Assembly (NCBI GenBank): GCA_947642555.1
Contig: CANRSX010000046.1
Location: 1 to 34,831, forward strand
Length of the DNA stretch: 34,831 nucleotides
Reading direction: 5' to 3'
DNA from: an uncultured Roseburia sp.
GTDB taxonomy: Bacteria; Bacillota; Clostridia; Lachnospirales; Lachnospiraceae
Part shown: positions 25,740 through 34,309 of the stretch, one piece after another
How the letters are laid out: each line of letters opens with the position of its first letter
Numbering within the stretch: position 1 is the first letter of the stretch
Notes under the pieces: model-generated
Seen by the model: only the letters and a program-made list of their open reading frames with translations
What the model was told of the DNA's origin: nothing
Databases searched by the model: none
Translations under genes and position numbers: made by a program

Positions 25740-26031
25740 ATATTGCAAAAGGCCGTGAAGGGAAGAGTACGCAGCCGGATCTGTTACAGAGAGCCTGATC
25801 AGGTGAGAGCAGGCACAGAAAAGACTGCCGAACATGGTCCCGGAGCCGCGCACCGAAGCTTTCTGGCCAAGGCTGCGACGGGTGCACCCGTTACAGTGCC
25901 GGGCTATCGATGAATCATTTCTCATCCGTAGCTGATGAGGCCTGTATCGCGAGATACAGGTGAATTTAGGGTGGTAACACGAAGCGTAAGCTCTCGTCCC
26001 TGAAAATTTTTTCAGAGAGGAGGGCTTTTTT
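25740..26031 (+). promoter_or_regulatory. T-box leader (tRNA-Met sensing)
   Basis: The leader has the T-box order: stem I with AAGAGTACG and CAGAGAGCC, a specifier-loop region GCCGAACATGGTCC in which ATG (25834-25836) reads methionine, and the T-box bulge AGGGTGGTAACACG at 25968-25981. The TGGT in the bulge can pair with the ACCA end of uncharged tRNA-Met (discriminator A). Uncharged tRNA would favour the antiterminator and switch on the synthetase gene downstream. The specifier and the gene product agree. Confidence 0.93.
25990..26031 (+). terminator. T-box terminator
   Basis: The arms GCTCTCGTCCCTGAAA (25990-26005) and TTTCAGAGAGGAGGGC (about 26010-26025) pair with few mismatches and are followed by TTTTTT (26026-26031). 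This is the competing terminator of the T-box switch. Confidence 0.88.
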
Positions 26032-26036
26032 ATTGC

Positions 26037-26081
26037 AAAAGTTCAGCCATCGGTTTTGCGAATGGCGCGGGCTGAACTTTT
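26037..26081 (+). terminator. Second hairpin in the metG leader
   Basis: A perfect 12-bp inverted repeat (26037-26048 with 26070-26081, core AGTTCAGCC/GGCTGAACT) with a 21-nt loop stands between the T-box terminator and the metG start. The 3' arm itself ends in TTTT followed by ACTT, so it may be a weak second terminator or an mRNA-protecting structure. A smaller CGGGC/GCCCG hairpin follows at 26099-26115. Confidence 0.5.
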
Positions 26082-26163
26082 ACTTCTGGAATCAAAAACG
26101 GGCGAAGCATGCCCGCATGAACGAACACATTATCACACTAAATTTAAGAAATGAGGGATGAAA

Positions 26164-27804
26164 ATGAGAACAATTCTGATCGGAGGCGCATGGCCCTACG
26201 CAAACGGGTCGCTGCACATCGGACACATCGCAGGTTTACTGCCCGGAGACGTACTGGCCAGATATCACAGGGCCGTCGGGGACCGGGTATGTTATGTATC
26301 GGGGAGCGACTGCCACGGGAGCCCGGTGGCAATCCGCGCGCGGCAGGAAAACAGATCCCCGCAGGAGATCAGTGATTTTTATCACAGGGAATTTACAGAA
26401 TGCTTTCAGAGGCTGGGCTTCAGCTACGACGTATATAGTAAAACGTCCGCAGAGGAGCACAGGGAATTTGTGAGAGAATTTCACCGGACCTTATACGAAA
26501 GCCCGTATGTCTATGAAAAGGAAACGCCCCAGGCTTACTGCGGGCACTGCGATACCTTCCTGGCGGACCGCTTTATGCTGGGAAAATGCCCGGACTGCGG
26601 CGCCGATACCAGGGGCGACCAGTGTGATGCCTGCGGCGCGGTTCTGGAGCCGGAAACGCTCGTGGAGCCGGTCTGCGCCGTGTGTCATAACCCGATTGGC
26701 TTTCGGCGTTCCACGCATTTATACATCGCCATCTCAAAGCTTAGGGACGAGCTGGAATCACTGGCCGACAGCCGCCCGGAATGGAGAAAAAACGCGCTTG
26801 CATTCACAAAACGCTATATTGAGGAAGGATTAAGGGACCGCGCGCTGACCCGCGACCTGGAATGGGGAATCCCTGTCCCAAAAGCGGGCTATGAACAGAA
26901 AACCATTTATATCTAGGCGGAAAATGTGCTGGGTTACCTGTCGGCCGGCAAAACGGCCGCTGAGGCGGCGGGGATTGATTTTTCCGAGCTGTGGGGAGAA
27001 CACGCCTGGCATTATTACGTCCACGGGAAAGACAATATCCCGTTTCACACCATTATATTACCCGCGCTTCTGCTCGGACACGGAGGTGGCTGGCATCTGC
27101 CCGACCAGATCGTATCCAGCGAATATCTGACCCTGGAAGGCAGAAAAATATCGACCAGTCAGAATTATGCCATCTGGGTGAAGGATCTGCTGGATCACTA
27201 TGAGGCAGACTCGATCCGCTACTTTTTTCTCGCAAACGGTCCCGAAAAAAAGGACGCGGATTTTTCCTGGCGGGAATATGTTCACAGCCATAACGGCGAG
27301 CTCCTCGGTGCATACGGAAATTTTGTGAACCGCACCCTGGCATTTATTCAGAAATACTGCGGCGGCGTCATACCGCGGGGAACGGACGACAGCGGGAGAT
27401 GTGCTCAGACCGACCGCCTGTACGTCACGGTCGGGAAACGCATAGAGTCTGGCTGTTTTAAGGATGCGCTCGGTGAAATCTTTGACTTTGTGAGAAGCGC
27501 AAATAAATATTTTGATACCGAACAGCCCTGGATGACACGAAATACGGACCGGGCTGCCTGTGATAACACACTGTATCAGTGCGTCCAGATCATCGCAAAT
27601 CTGGCAGCGCTGCTCTCCCCGTTTCTGCCGTTTTCATCCGAAAAAATTTCCGGGTGGCTTCCTGTCACCGGCAGATGGGAACGGCAGTTTGTCCCGGCCG
27701 GTTACGTACTTCCGGAGACAGAGATCCTGTTCCGGCGGATTGATAAAAACGTGATCGGGCAGGAGACGGAGCGCTTACGGAACGATACCGGTTTTCTGGC
27801 CTGA
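26164..27804 (+). pseudogene. metG: Methionyl-tRNA synthetase interrupted by an in-frame amber codon
   Basis: The enzyme charges tRNA-Met with methionine. HIGH is present (PYANGSLHIGHIAG, about 11-24), a zinc knuckle pair follows (CGHCDTFL, CPDCGADTRGDQCDACG), and the KMSKS-equivalent is EGRKISTS. The reading frame runs from the ATG at 26164 (GAGGG 6 nt upstream; an ATG at 26158 abuts it) to TAG at 26914-26916, and continues without any shift to 27804. The amber is codon 251, in IYI-stop-AENVLGYLSA, where the family has Trp (equivalent to E. coli Trp253 of the methionine pocket), so a single TGG to TAG change explains it. There is no C-terminal EMAP-type domain. The T-box and the rest of the frame are intact, so the lesion is recent, or a sequencing error, or suppressed. 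Re-initiation at GTG 26926 could make split halves. Confidence 0.85.
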
Positions 27805-29169
27805 GGAAACCGCGGCGTCATTCTGCTGCTGCGGAAGGATAAACAGGACCTGAAGCGCAAAGATATTTTCCCGAATCTCCACATTCATAGTTCCTCCGTA
27901 TTTTTCCGCGACTGATTTTATATTGGACAGGCCGGTTCCCCTCCGAACCGGCCCGTCCCCCTGGAACGGATTTTCAAATTCCAGCATCAGAAAATCGCCC
28001 TGGATGCGCCCTGAAATACAGATGCAGGCGCCTGTGCCGTCCATGCCCTTACACGCATGAATGGCGTTGTCCAGGGCATTTGACAGGACAATACACAGAT
28101 CGATATCGCGCAGCCCGCAGGGATACGGCAGCACAAGGGAACAGCTGACGTCAATTCCCATACTCTCCGCAAGCCCCAGCTTGTTTCCCAGCAGAATATC
28201 CGCGACCGGATGGCCGGTGCTGCACGCAAATGACAGCTCTTTTGCCATCTCTTCCATATCCACGATATAGTCCAGCGCGATGTTCGTTTTTCCGTTTTCC
28301 AGAAGCTCTTTTACCACCGAAATGTGATTCCTGATATCATGGCGGAAGGACTTTGTCTTTTCGTAACGCGACTTCGCCTCCTCCACATACTGATTCAGGT
28401 AATACTCTTCCTGCTCTGACAGGGATATTTTGGTCCGGAGCCAGAAGCCCTGCAGGAGCTTTTTGTAAGCGTACAGAATGCAGAAAAGGCTGGCGAGCCC
28501 CAGAAGCTGCATGAAAAGCATCTGCCCGTGACTGAACAGATATTCCGCAGGTCCCGCGCTCACCACAACCTCAATGCTGTATTCAAGGGAATTGATATAA
28601 TCATTCATGATAAAGATCATCAGAATGGGGATAAACACCAGAAACAGATACTGCATTTCCGCGGCAGTACAGGCAGGACGCTCAGCACCAGCAGAAGAAA
28701 GGGCGTCCGCAGGAGAAAGAATATCCCGGGAAAAATACCGTTCTACTATGGCATAACAGGTCCCGGTAAAAAGCAGCGACACCGCCTGCCCGGCCACCAT
28801 CCATACGATACCGGAGCTCTCAGGAAGCGCATCCAGAAGCGGCAGATACAGCATCCCGGAAAGGGAATTCACAATCCCGTAACAGAGCGTCATAATCTCC
28901 GTCGTCAGCGACGCATAGAAAAGGGAAGACTTCACATCCGCACGGCAGATCAGGATCCCGCCCACTGTAAGTAAAACGACATGCACCCCGAATCCGGTGA
29001 CGGTGCTGTCCTGAATAAAATGGATCACGGCCGCCGCGCCCGCCGCAAAGAGGACAGAAAAAACAAGCCTTACCTTCTTTTTTAAAAAAACGGCAAGAAA
29101 GTAAAACTGCAGCAGCACCTCAACGCTTCCCATGATAAATATATTAAAAAAATCGATAAACTCCGCCAT
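27775..29169 (-). CDS. GHKL sensor histidine kinase, AgrC-like
   Basis: A 464-residue membrane kinase. Six or more hydrophobic segments fill residues 5-235, then a coiled helix leads to the phosphoacceptor His277 in KSFRHDIRNHISVVKELLE, a form typical of AgrC/CitA-like GHKL kinases. The ATPase part has LSNALDNAIHAC as N-box and RRGTGLSNIKSVAEKYGG as the G-rich end. It starts 1 nt after the stop of the LytTR regulator gene. Its last 30 bp overlap, tail to tail, the end of metG. No gene for a peptide signal or a processing peptidase lies nearby, so the stimulus is unknown. Confidence 0.9.
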   Translation of the reverse strand: MAEFIDFFNIFIMGSVEVLLQFYFLAVFLKKKVRLVFSVLFAAGAAAVIHFIQDSTVTGFGVHVVLLTVGGILICRADVKSSLFYASLTTEIMTLCYGIVNSLSGMLYLPLLDALPESSGIVWMVAGQAVSLLFTGTCYAIVERYFSRDILSPADALSSAGAERPACTAAEMQYLFLVFIPILMIFIMNDYINSLEYSIEVVVSAGPAEYLFSHGQMLFMQLLGLASLFCILYAYKKLLQGFWLRTKISLSEQEEYYLNQYVEEAKSRYEKTKSFRHDIRNHISVVKELLENGKTNIALDYIVDMEEMAKELSFACSTGHPVADILLGNKLGLAESMGIDVSCSLVLPYPCGLRDIDLCIVLSNALDNAIHACKGMDGTGACICISGRIQGDFLMLEFENPFQGDGPVRRGTGLSNIKSVAEKYGGTMNVEIRENIFALQVLFILPQQQNDAAVSSGQKTGIVP

Positions 29170-29170
29170 T

Positions 29171-29875
29171 TTACATGTTTTTCATATACTGTAACACAAC
29201 GCCGGAAAACTCCCTGCTCCGCAGCCGCGATACGGGAATTTCCCCGCCGTCATCCATATATGCCACTCCGTTCTTATAACTTTTTAAATGCTTCAGACTG
29301 ATCAGGTAGCTTCTGTGGCACCGGAAAAAGCGGTCGCCCAGCCTGGTTTCGAGCTGTTCGATCCGCTCATAATAATCGATGACCTCCGCGGAATCCAGGT
29401 GCAGGTAGATTTTCCGGTCAATGCTCTCGCAGAACACAATCTCGTCCAGTAAGACAATACGGCTTTCAGATCCCTTGCGGATCAGCAGGCTGTCTTCCCT
29501 GGCATTCTGCATGGAGGCCCAGAGGCGCTCCATCGTTTTCTCAAACTGCGCCTCTTCCACCGGCTTGACCAGATAATCGTAAGCCTGCACCTCAAAGGAT
29601 GAAAACACCATCTCTTTTAATACTGTGATGAAAATCAGCGCTCCGCGGAACTTCCTTTCCCTCAGCTTCCTCGCCGTTTCCATCCCGTCGATCTCCTTCA
29701 TCTGAATATCCAGAAACAGAATATCGATATTATTATTGTAGTTTAATAGTTCTTCTCCGCAGGAGAACAGGGAAACCGCGATCTCCCTGTTTTTCCTGCG
29801 GAAAAATTCAGACACCATTGCCCGGATATTTCCAGCCATCGTACTGTCGTCATCACAGATTGCAATGCGGATCAA
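29171..29875 (-). CDS. LytTR-family response regulator
   Basis: A 234-residue regulator paired with the AgrC-like kinase. In the receiver, Asp8-Asp10 (ICDDD), phosphoacceptor Asp56 (FLDIQMKEIDG) and Lys104 (DYLVKPV) are intact. The LytTR DNA-binding domain fills about 125-234 (FFRCHRSYLISLKHLKSYKNG near 180-200). The stop codon is followed by one base and then the kinase start, so they are co-translated. The targets are unknown; the adjacent AraC-type and lipoprotein genes are candidates. Confidence 0.92.
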   Translation of the reverse strand: MIRIAICDDDSTMAGNIRAMVSEFFRRKNREIAVSLFSCGEELLNYNNNIDILFLDIQMKEIDGMETARKLRERKFRGALIFITVLKEMVFSSFEVQAYDYLVKPVEEAQFEKTMERLWASMQNAREDSLLIRKGSESRIVLLDEIVFCESIDRKIYLHLDSAEVIDYYERIEQLETRLGDRFFRCHRSYLISLKHLKSYKNGVAYMDDGGEIPVSRLRSREFSGVVLQYMKNM

Positions 29876-29905
29876 TCCACCACCTCCCGTAGTCTGCGGA
29901 TCATG

Positions 29906-30772
29906 TCAGGCTTCCGCGATCTTTTTCACCGGGATCCATATCTCGGAATGATAGTTCTTATCCTGCGTCCCTTCGGGATATTTGTCCGCCGCGTCGTACA
30001 TCTCCACGCAGTACCCGGCCGCAAACTCATATTCCTTTAACGCCGGAAGCCACTCGGAAAAAATCTTTGTGTTCACGTCCTGAAGCGCTGCGGGCAGCGG
30101 CCCGTCGCAGGAAAAGACAGCCCAGGTAAACGCCGGGATCGTGCGGGTCACAAACCCTTCCGGGAACTCCACGGCCGGATTGTAAGGATCCGCAATCAGA
30201 TACTCAAACCGGTCCTGGCCCATCGTCCCGTCAATGTTGATCCCGAACATCCCGCAGACATATCTGCCGTTTCCCTTTGCGTAATGCTCCTCCCAGAACT
30301 TCGGGATTTCCTGCTTACAGGTCTCGTAGTCAAATATCTGCTGCACACCCAGCACCGTAAAGCTCTCTTTTTTCACAATTTTGTAATTCATCAGATACCC
30401 GCCTTTCAGTGAAATCTCTAATTTCAGCGGCGCGAATGTTTTTATGACAGCGCCGCCTCTTTGCACCGCGGACGGCGATACCCCGTGAAATCTTGAGAAT
30501 GCCTTTGCAAAGCTGTCAGGTGAATCATACCCGTATTTTACCGCGACGTCAATGATTTTTACATCCGCCGCGGCGAGCTCTGAGCCCGCGAGGGAGAGCC
30601 TGCGGTTCCTTATATATTCCGCCACCGAAAAACCGCAGAGCATACGAAATCCTTTTTGAAAATAAAACGGCGAGATGTGCACATGATCCGCCACATCCGC
30701 TGCGGAGATATCCTTCGCGATATGCCGCTCGATAAATTCGATTGCGCTTTGTATGGCATCCGTCCATTCCAT
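29906..30772 (-). CDS. AraC-family regulator with GyrI-like effector domain
   Basis: A 288-residue transcription factor. Residues 5-105 hold the two helix-turn-helix units of AraC/XylS proteins (ISAADVADHVHISPFYFQK, then IIDVAVKYGYDSPDSFAKAF with the typical FHGVSP ending). Residues 125-288 fit the AraC_E_bind/GyrI-like ligand domain (YKIVKKESFTVLGVQQIF, ending YHSEIWIPVKK), which binds bulky, often cationic drugs in relatives such as Rob and BmrR. The ATG at 30770-30772 (MEWTDA) stands 7 nt behind GGAGG; a GTG three codons earlier overlaps that site and is rejected. It lies 31 bp upstream of the LytTR regulator gene. Confidence 0.9.
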   Translation of the reverse strand: MEWTDAIQSAIEFIERHIAKDISAADVADHVHISPFYFQKGFRMLCGFSVAEYIRNRRLSLAGSELAAADVKIIDVAVKYGYDSPDSFAKAFSRFHGVSPSAVQRGGAVIKTFAPLKLEISLKGGYLMNYKIVKKESFTVLGVQQIFDYETCKQEIPKFWEEHYAKGNGRYVCGMFGINIDGTMGQDRFEYLIADPYNPAVEFPEGFVTRTIPAFTWAVFSCDGPLPAALQDVNTKIFSEWLPALKEYEFAAGYCVEMYDAADKYPEGTQDKNYHSEIWIPVKKIAEA

Positions 30773-30861
30773 CCGTATCACCTCCTGTACAGACAGTATA
30801 TCTCATCCGCCGGGTCTTCGCCCGATTTTTTCTGCTTTGTTTTGTCCGGTTTCAGGCAGCG

Positions 30862-32091
30862 TCACTCGTCATATTCGCAGATGTAACCCACCCGTCCCGC
30901 AAACGAGGGGGCCTCCGATAAGATATCGTCCGCCACGTCGTTGAGATAGCACCTGCCCTCCGAGGAACGGTAAATGATCGCCATGCAGTCCTCCTTCACC
31001 TCCCGGCCATCCTCCGCGATGCCGGTATAGCTCGGCTCTCCTTCCAGCCAGTATCCCTCAAACAGCGCATTATAGTTCGCCAGAATATTATAGCCCCCGT
31101 CCACGCCCGGCTCGAGCCACGCATAGCCGAAGGTGTCTTCCCGGTCGGCGGCTCCGACAAAGAAGGTGACGGAGGTCTTTTCCTCCGATATCATCTGCGC
31201 CTGCACGCGCTCGAATTCCTCCCATGAGGTCAGGGTCGCCAGATAACCGCCCTTTTCCTCACAGGCTGCACAGGCTTCAGACCAGGTGAGATCGTCGACG
31301 ATCAGCTCATAACGGTGGTTTACAGACGTCGTCTCCCCTGTCTTAAGAATGGAACTCATCTCGTCCATAATATAATACTTCTCCGGCTCCGCCGCCTGCT
31401 GCGCCGGATAAACCGCGGCAAGCTGCCGCTCATATTCCGACTGCTCCACCGGCTGCCCCTGCCACTCATATTCATAAATATAATCAATCTCGTTTTCATC
31501 GAGCTGCGGCCCCGACTCCGGGTCGTGATATGTCCCGCTGTACAAAAGTTCCCACACCCCGTCCTTTATCGTATAGATATTATCATAATAATAGCCCATA
31601 TGTCCTTCGGAATTGCAGAGAAGATTCCCCTTCTCGAGATAATTAAAATACAGACGATCGGTCTGCAGGACATCCGTCTTCCCGTCATGCCAGGTCACAA
31701 TCTGACATCCCCCCGCTTCTACCCCCGTGTCCGCCACCAGCTCCGGGATCTCATCCTCGTCCACATAAATCAGGCTGTAGGTGCAGGCATCCGCATATTC
31801 CGAAGCGGACAGCCAGTTAAGATACGCCTGCTTCCAGTCCTCCGACGCGCCGGTGTCTTCCCCTCCTGCCACAGACGCGCTGTCCCCGTCGCCTTCTGCC
31901 GCAGACGAATTCTCCGGTGATCTGTCGTCTCCCGCATGATCCGCACCGGGGGCATCCTCCCGGTCCGATTTTACGTCCTCCTTTTCCGCCGCAGGTTCCG
32001 CTCCGCCCATCCCTGACGGGTTCCCGCCGCAGGAAGCCAGAAGAAGAAGCGCCGCCGTACCGTATAGAAACATTGTCATTTGTTTTTTCAT
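30862..32091 (-). CDS. Lipoprotein with C-type-lectin-like domain
   Basis: A 409-residue surface lipoprotein. The signal peptide ends in LLLLASC (lipidated Cys21). A disordered, acidic spacer rich in Asp, Glu, Gly and Ala runs to about 85. The central part (about 90-240) has an Asp/Glu-rich YVDEDEIPELV segment, resembling a calcium-binding or FG-GAP-like strand, and several YY motifs. The C-terminal 150 residues look like a C-type-lectin fold: YELIVDDLTWSEACAACEEK followed by GGYLATLTSWEEF, then cysteines in CMAIIYRSSEGRCYLND and GYICEYDE. Such domains bind glycans or proteins. AAAGGA is 6 nt before the ATG, and a promoter lies upstream. Confidence 0.85.
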   Translation of the reverse strand: MKKQMTMFLYGTAALLLLASCGGNPSGMGGAEPAAEKEDVKSDREDAPGADHAGDDRSPENSSAAEGDGDSASVAGGEDTGASEDWKQAYLNWLSASEYADACTYSLIYVDEDEIPELVADTGVEAGGCQIVTWHDGKTDVLQTDRLYFNYLEKGNLLCNSEGHMGYYYDNIYTIKDGVWELLYSGTYHDPESGPQLDENEIDYIYEYEWQGQPVEQSEYERQLAAVYPAQQAAEPEKYYIMDEMSSILKTGETTSVNHRYELIVDDLTWSEACAACEEKGGYLATLTSWEEFERVQAQMISEEKTSVTFFVGAADREDTFGYAWLEPGVDGGYNILANYNALFEGYWLEGEPSYTGIAEDGREVKEDCMAIIYRSSEGRCYLNDVADDILSEAPSFAGRVGYICEYDE

Positions 32092-32138
32092 CGAAAATCC
32101 TTTCCGCACCTGTATGCATCAAATATTCTTATGCATAA

Positions 32139-32167
32139 AGTCTACTTGCCATAGACCAGTTTGTCAA
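32139..32167 (-). promoter_or_regulatory. Sigma-A promoter of the lectin-like lipoprotein gene
   Basis: TTGACA (32162-32167, complement), 17 bp, and TAGACT (32139-32144) give a strong minus-strand promoter about 40 bp before the lipoprotein start at 32091. Confidence 0.7.
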
Positions 32168-32192
32168 CTATAAAATTTACCCCTCTTTTCCC

Positions 32193-32220
32193 TTGAAATC
32201 GCGGTATTTTTATGTATAAT
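32193..32220 (+). promoter_or_regulatory. Sigma-A promoter of the ABC-F gene
   Basis: TTGAAA (32193-32198), 16 bp, and a perfect TATAAT (32215-32220) precede the ABC-F start by 65 bp. The leader between is short; I see no uORF or attenuator in it. Confidence 0.75.
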
Positions 32221-32284
32221 AGAATCAATGTGTCCGCGGCGGCCCGTCTGCCGTAAAATTTCAGATTCAGATTATGGAGGATTT

Positions 32285-33925
32285 ATGATCAGTACAAGCA
32301 ATATCACGCTTCGCGTGGGCAAAAAAGCCTTATTCGAGGATGTCAATATCAAATTTACGGAGGGCGGCTGCTATGGCTTAATCGGTGCGAACGGCGCGGG
32401 TAAGTCAACCTTCCTGCGGATTTTATCGGGGCAGTTAGAGCCCACGAACGGCGACGTGATCATCACGCCCGGACAGCGCCTCTCCTTCCTGCAGCAGGAT
32501 CATTTCAAATACGACGGCTATTCCGTCCTTGACACCGTGATCATGGGCAATCAGCGGCTCTATGACATCATGAAGGAAAAGGACGCGATTTACATGAAGG
32601 AGGACTTCACGGATGAAGACGGAATCCGCGCGAGCGAGCTCGAAGCGGAATTTGCCGACATGGACGGCTGGAACGCGGAGGCGGACGCCGCCACGCTCCT
32701 AAACGGTCTTGGCATCCCTTCCGAGGATCACTACACGCAGATGGCGGACATGCCCTCCGCCGCAAAGGTGAAGGTGCTGCTTGCGCAGGCGCTGTTCGGC
32801 AATCCGGACATCCTGCTTCTGGACGAGCCGACGAACCACTTAGATCTCGACGCGATCGACTGGCTCGAGGAGTTCCTCATCAATTTTGAAAACACGGTCA
32901 TCGTGGTATCTCACGACCGTTACTTTTTAAACAAGGTCTGCACCAACATCGCGGACATCGACTACGGCAAGATCCAGCTCTATGCCGGGAACTACGACTT
33001 CTGGTATGAGTCCAGCCAGCTGCTCGTAAAGCAGATGAAGGAGGCCAACAAGAAAAAGGAGGAGAAGATCAAAGAGCTGCAGGAGTTCATCTCCCGCTTC
33101 TCCGCAAACGCTTCCAAGTCCAAGCAGGCGACCTCCAGGAAGCGTGCGTTAGAGAAGATCCAGCTTGAGGAGATCCGTCCCTCCAGCCGGAAATACCCGT
33201 ACATCGATTTCCGCCCGAACCGCGAGATCGGCAACGAGGTGCTGACGGTCGAGGGAATCTCAAAGACCGTCGACGGCGTAAAGATCCTCGACAATGTCTC
33301 CTTTATCGTGGGGCATGACGACAAGATCGCCTTCGTCGGCGGCAATGAGCTGGCAAAGACCACGCTGTTTCAGATCCTCTCCGGGGAGATGGAGCCGGAC
33401 GAGGGCAGCTACAAGTGGGGCGTGACCACGAGCCAGTCCTATTTTCCAAAGGACAACACACAGATTTTTGACACGGATCTGGCGATCGTCGACTGGCTGA
33501 CCCAGTATTCCGAGATCAAGGACGCTACCTACGTGCGTGGTTTCCTTGGCCGTATGCTCTTTGCCGGCGAGGACGGTGTGAAAAAGATGCGCGTGCTCTC
33601 CGGGGGCGAGCGCGTCCGCGTGCTGCTCTCCCGCATGATGATCATGGGCAGCAACATCTTAATCTTAGACGAGCCGACCGACCACCTGGATATGGAATCC
33701 ATCACCGCGTTAAATAACGGCCTGATCAAATTCCCGGGCGTGATCCTCTTCGCCTCCCGCGACCATCAGGTCGTACAGACTACCGCGAACCGGATCATCG
33801 AGTTTCTGCCGGACGGCAGCTTTGTGGATAAGGTATCGACCTACGACGAATATCTGGAGAGCGACGCGATGGCGAGAAAGCGTCAGGTGTACTCCATGTC
33901 CGCGGACAGCGAGAGCGATAATTAG
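32285..33925 (+). CDS. ABC-F family ATPase
   Basis: A 546-residue cytoplasmic protein with two ABC domains and no membrane part, of the ABC-F translation-factor/ribosome-protection group. Domain 1 has Walker A GANGAGKST (34-42), Walker B ILLLDEPTNHLD and VSHDRYFL, but its signature region is MPSAAKVKV instead of LSGGQ. A charged linker (KQMKEANKKKEEKIKELQEF) is the P-site tRNA interaction motif. Domain 2 has a Walker A variant GGNELAKTT, a good signature LSGGERVRV and ILILDEPTDHLD. Those deviations recur in related ABC-F proteins of gut anaerobes. The ATG at 32285 (MISTSN) with GGAGG 4 nt upstream is chosen over a longer frame. It is a single gene with its own promoter. A drug-resistance role is not implied by sequence. 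Confidence 0.93.
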   Translation: MISTSNITLRVGKKALFEDVNIKFTEGGCYGLIGANGAGKSTFLRILSGQLEPTNGDVIITPGQRLSFLQQDHFKYDGYSVLDTVIMGNQRLYDIMKEKDAIYMKEDFTDEDGIRASELEAEFADMDGWNAEADAATLLNGLGIPSEDHYTQMADMPSAAKVKVLLAQALFGNPDILLLDEPTNHLDLDAIDWLEEFLINFENTVIVVSHDRYFLNKVCTNIADIDYGKIQLYAGNYDFWYESSQLLVKQMKEANKKKEEKIKELQEFISRFSANASKSKQATSRKRALEKIQLEEIRPSSRKYPYIDFRPNREIGNEVLTVEGISKTVDGVKILDNVSFIVGHDDKIAFVGGNELAKTTLFQILSGEMEPDEGSYKWGVTTSQSYFPKDNTQIFDTDLAIVDWLTQYSEIKDATYVRGFLGRMLFAGEDGVKKMRVLSGGERVRVLLSRMMIMGSNILILDEPTDHLDMESITALNNGLIKFPGVILFASRDHQVVQTTANRIIEFLPDGSFVDKVSTYDEYLESDAMARKRQVYSMSADSESDN

Positions 33926-33973
33926 AACATGCAGATCTGTGACAGGTAATCAGGTGTTTGTAACATCAGTCAG

Positions 33974-34000
33974 ACGGCAGGCGATTCTTTCGCCTGCCGT
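33974..34000. repeat. Perfect 11-bp inverted repeat downstream of the ABC-F gene
   Basis: ACGGCAGGCGA (33974-33984) and its exact complement TCGCCTGCCGT (33990-34000) enclose 5 bases. No T-run follows on either strand. It stands just before the dUTPase remnant and may be a terminator without a U-tract or a junction structure. Confidence 0.7.
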
Positions 34001-34018
34001 CATCCCTGTTGCCTTGGG

Positions 34019-34291
34019 TTCGGGATTGAAGTACCGGACGGATATGCGGGCTATGTATTCCCGCGCACCAGCATGGCGGTAAAAGGGCTGGTCTGTGAGC
34101 TGCCGCCGGTGGATTCCGGCTACCGCGGGGAGATTCACGCGATCATCAGCAATGTAAGCAGCCAGACACAGGAGCTTTCCAAAGGCTCCCGCGTGGGACA
34201 GCTTGTGATCACCCCGGTTGTCATTGCGGACTTTGTTTCGGAGCTGGACAAGCAGCGCGGCACGGATGGATTTGGAAGTACAGGAAAATAA
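34019..34291 (+). pseudogene. dUTPase remnant lacking its N-terminal part
   Basis: The frame from about 34019 to the stop at 34291 reads FGIEVPDGYAGYVFPRTSMA and on through VDSGYRGEIHAII, SKGSRVGQLVI and TDGFGSTGK. These are dUTPase motifs 2 to 5 in the right order, with the Tyr and Asp of the uracil pocket (DSGYRGEI) and the glycine-rich C-terminal arm. The N-terminal part with motif 1 is absent: upstream the frame becomes unlike dUTPase and reaches a stop at 33947-33949 with no ribosome site. The internal ATG at 34073 would give only a partial protein. It is probably a decayed prophage or element gene. Confidence 0.75.
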
Positions 34292-34309
34292 AAAAGTGAC
34301 ATTCCGGGA

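Noticed and set aside
26914..26916. UAG reassignment (for example pyrrolysine) as the reason for the internal stop in metG
   Set aside because: TAG closes the glycoside hydrolase gene (14381-14383) and the ABC-F gene (33923-33925) in the same window, and no pyl genes are visible. A point mutation at a Trp codon is simpler.
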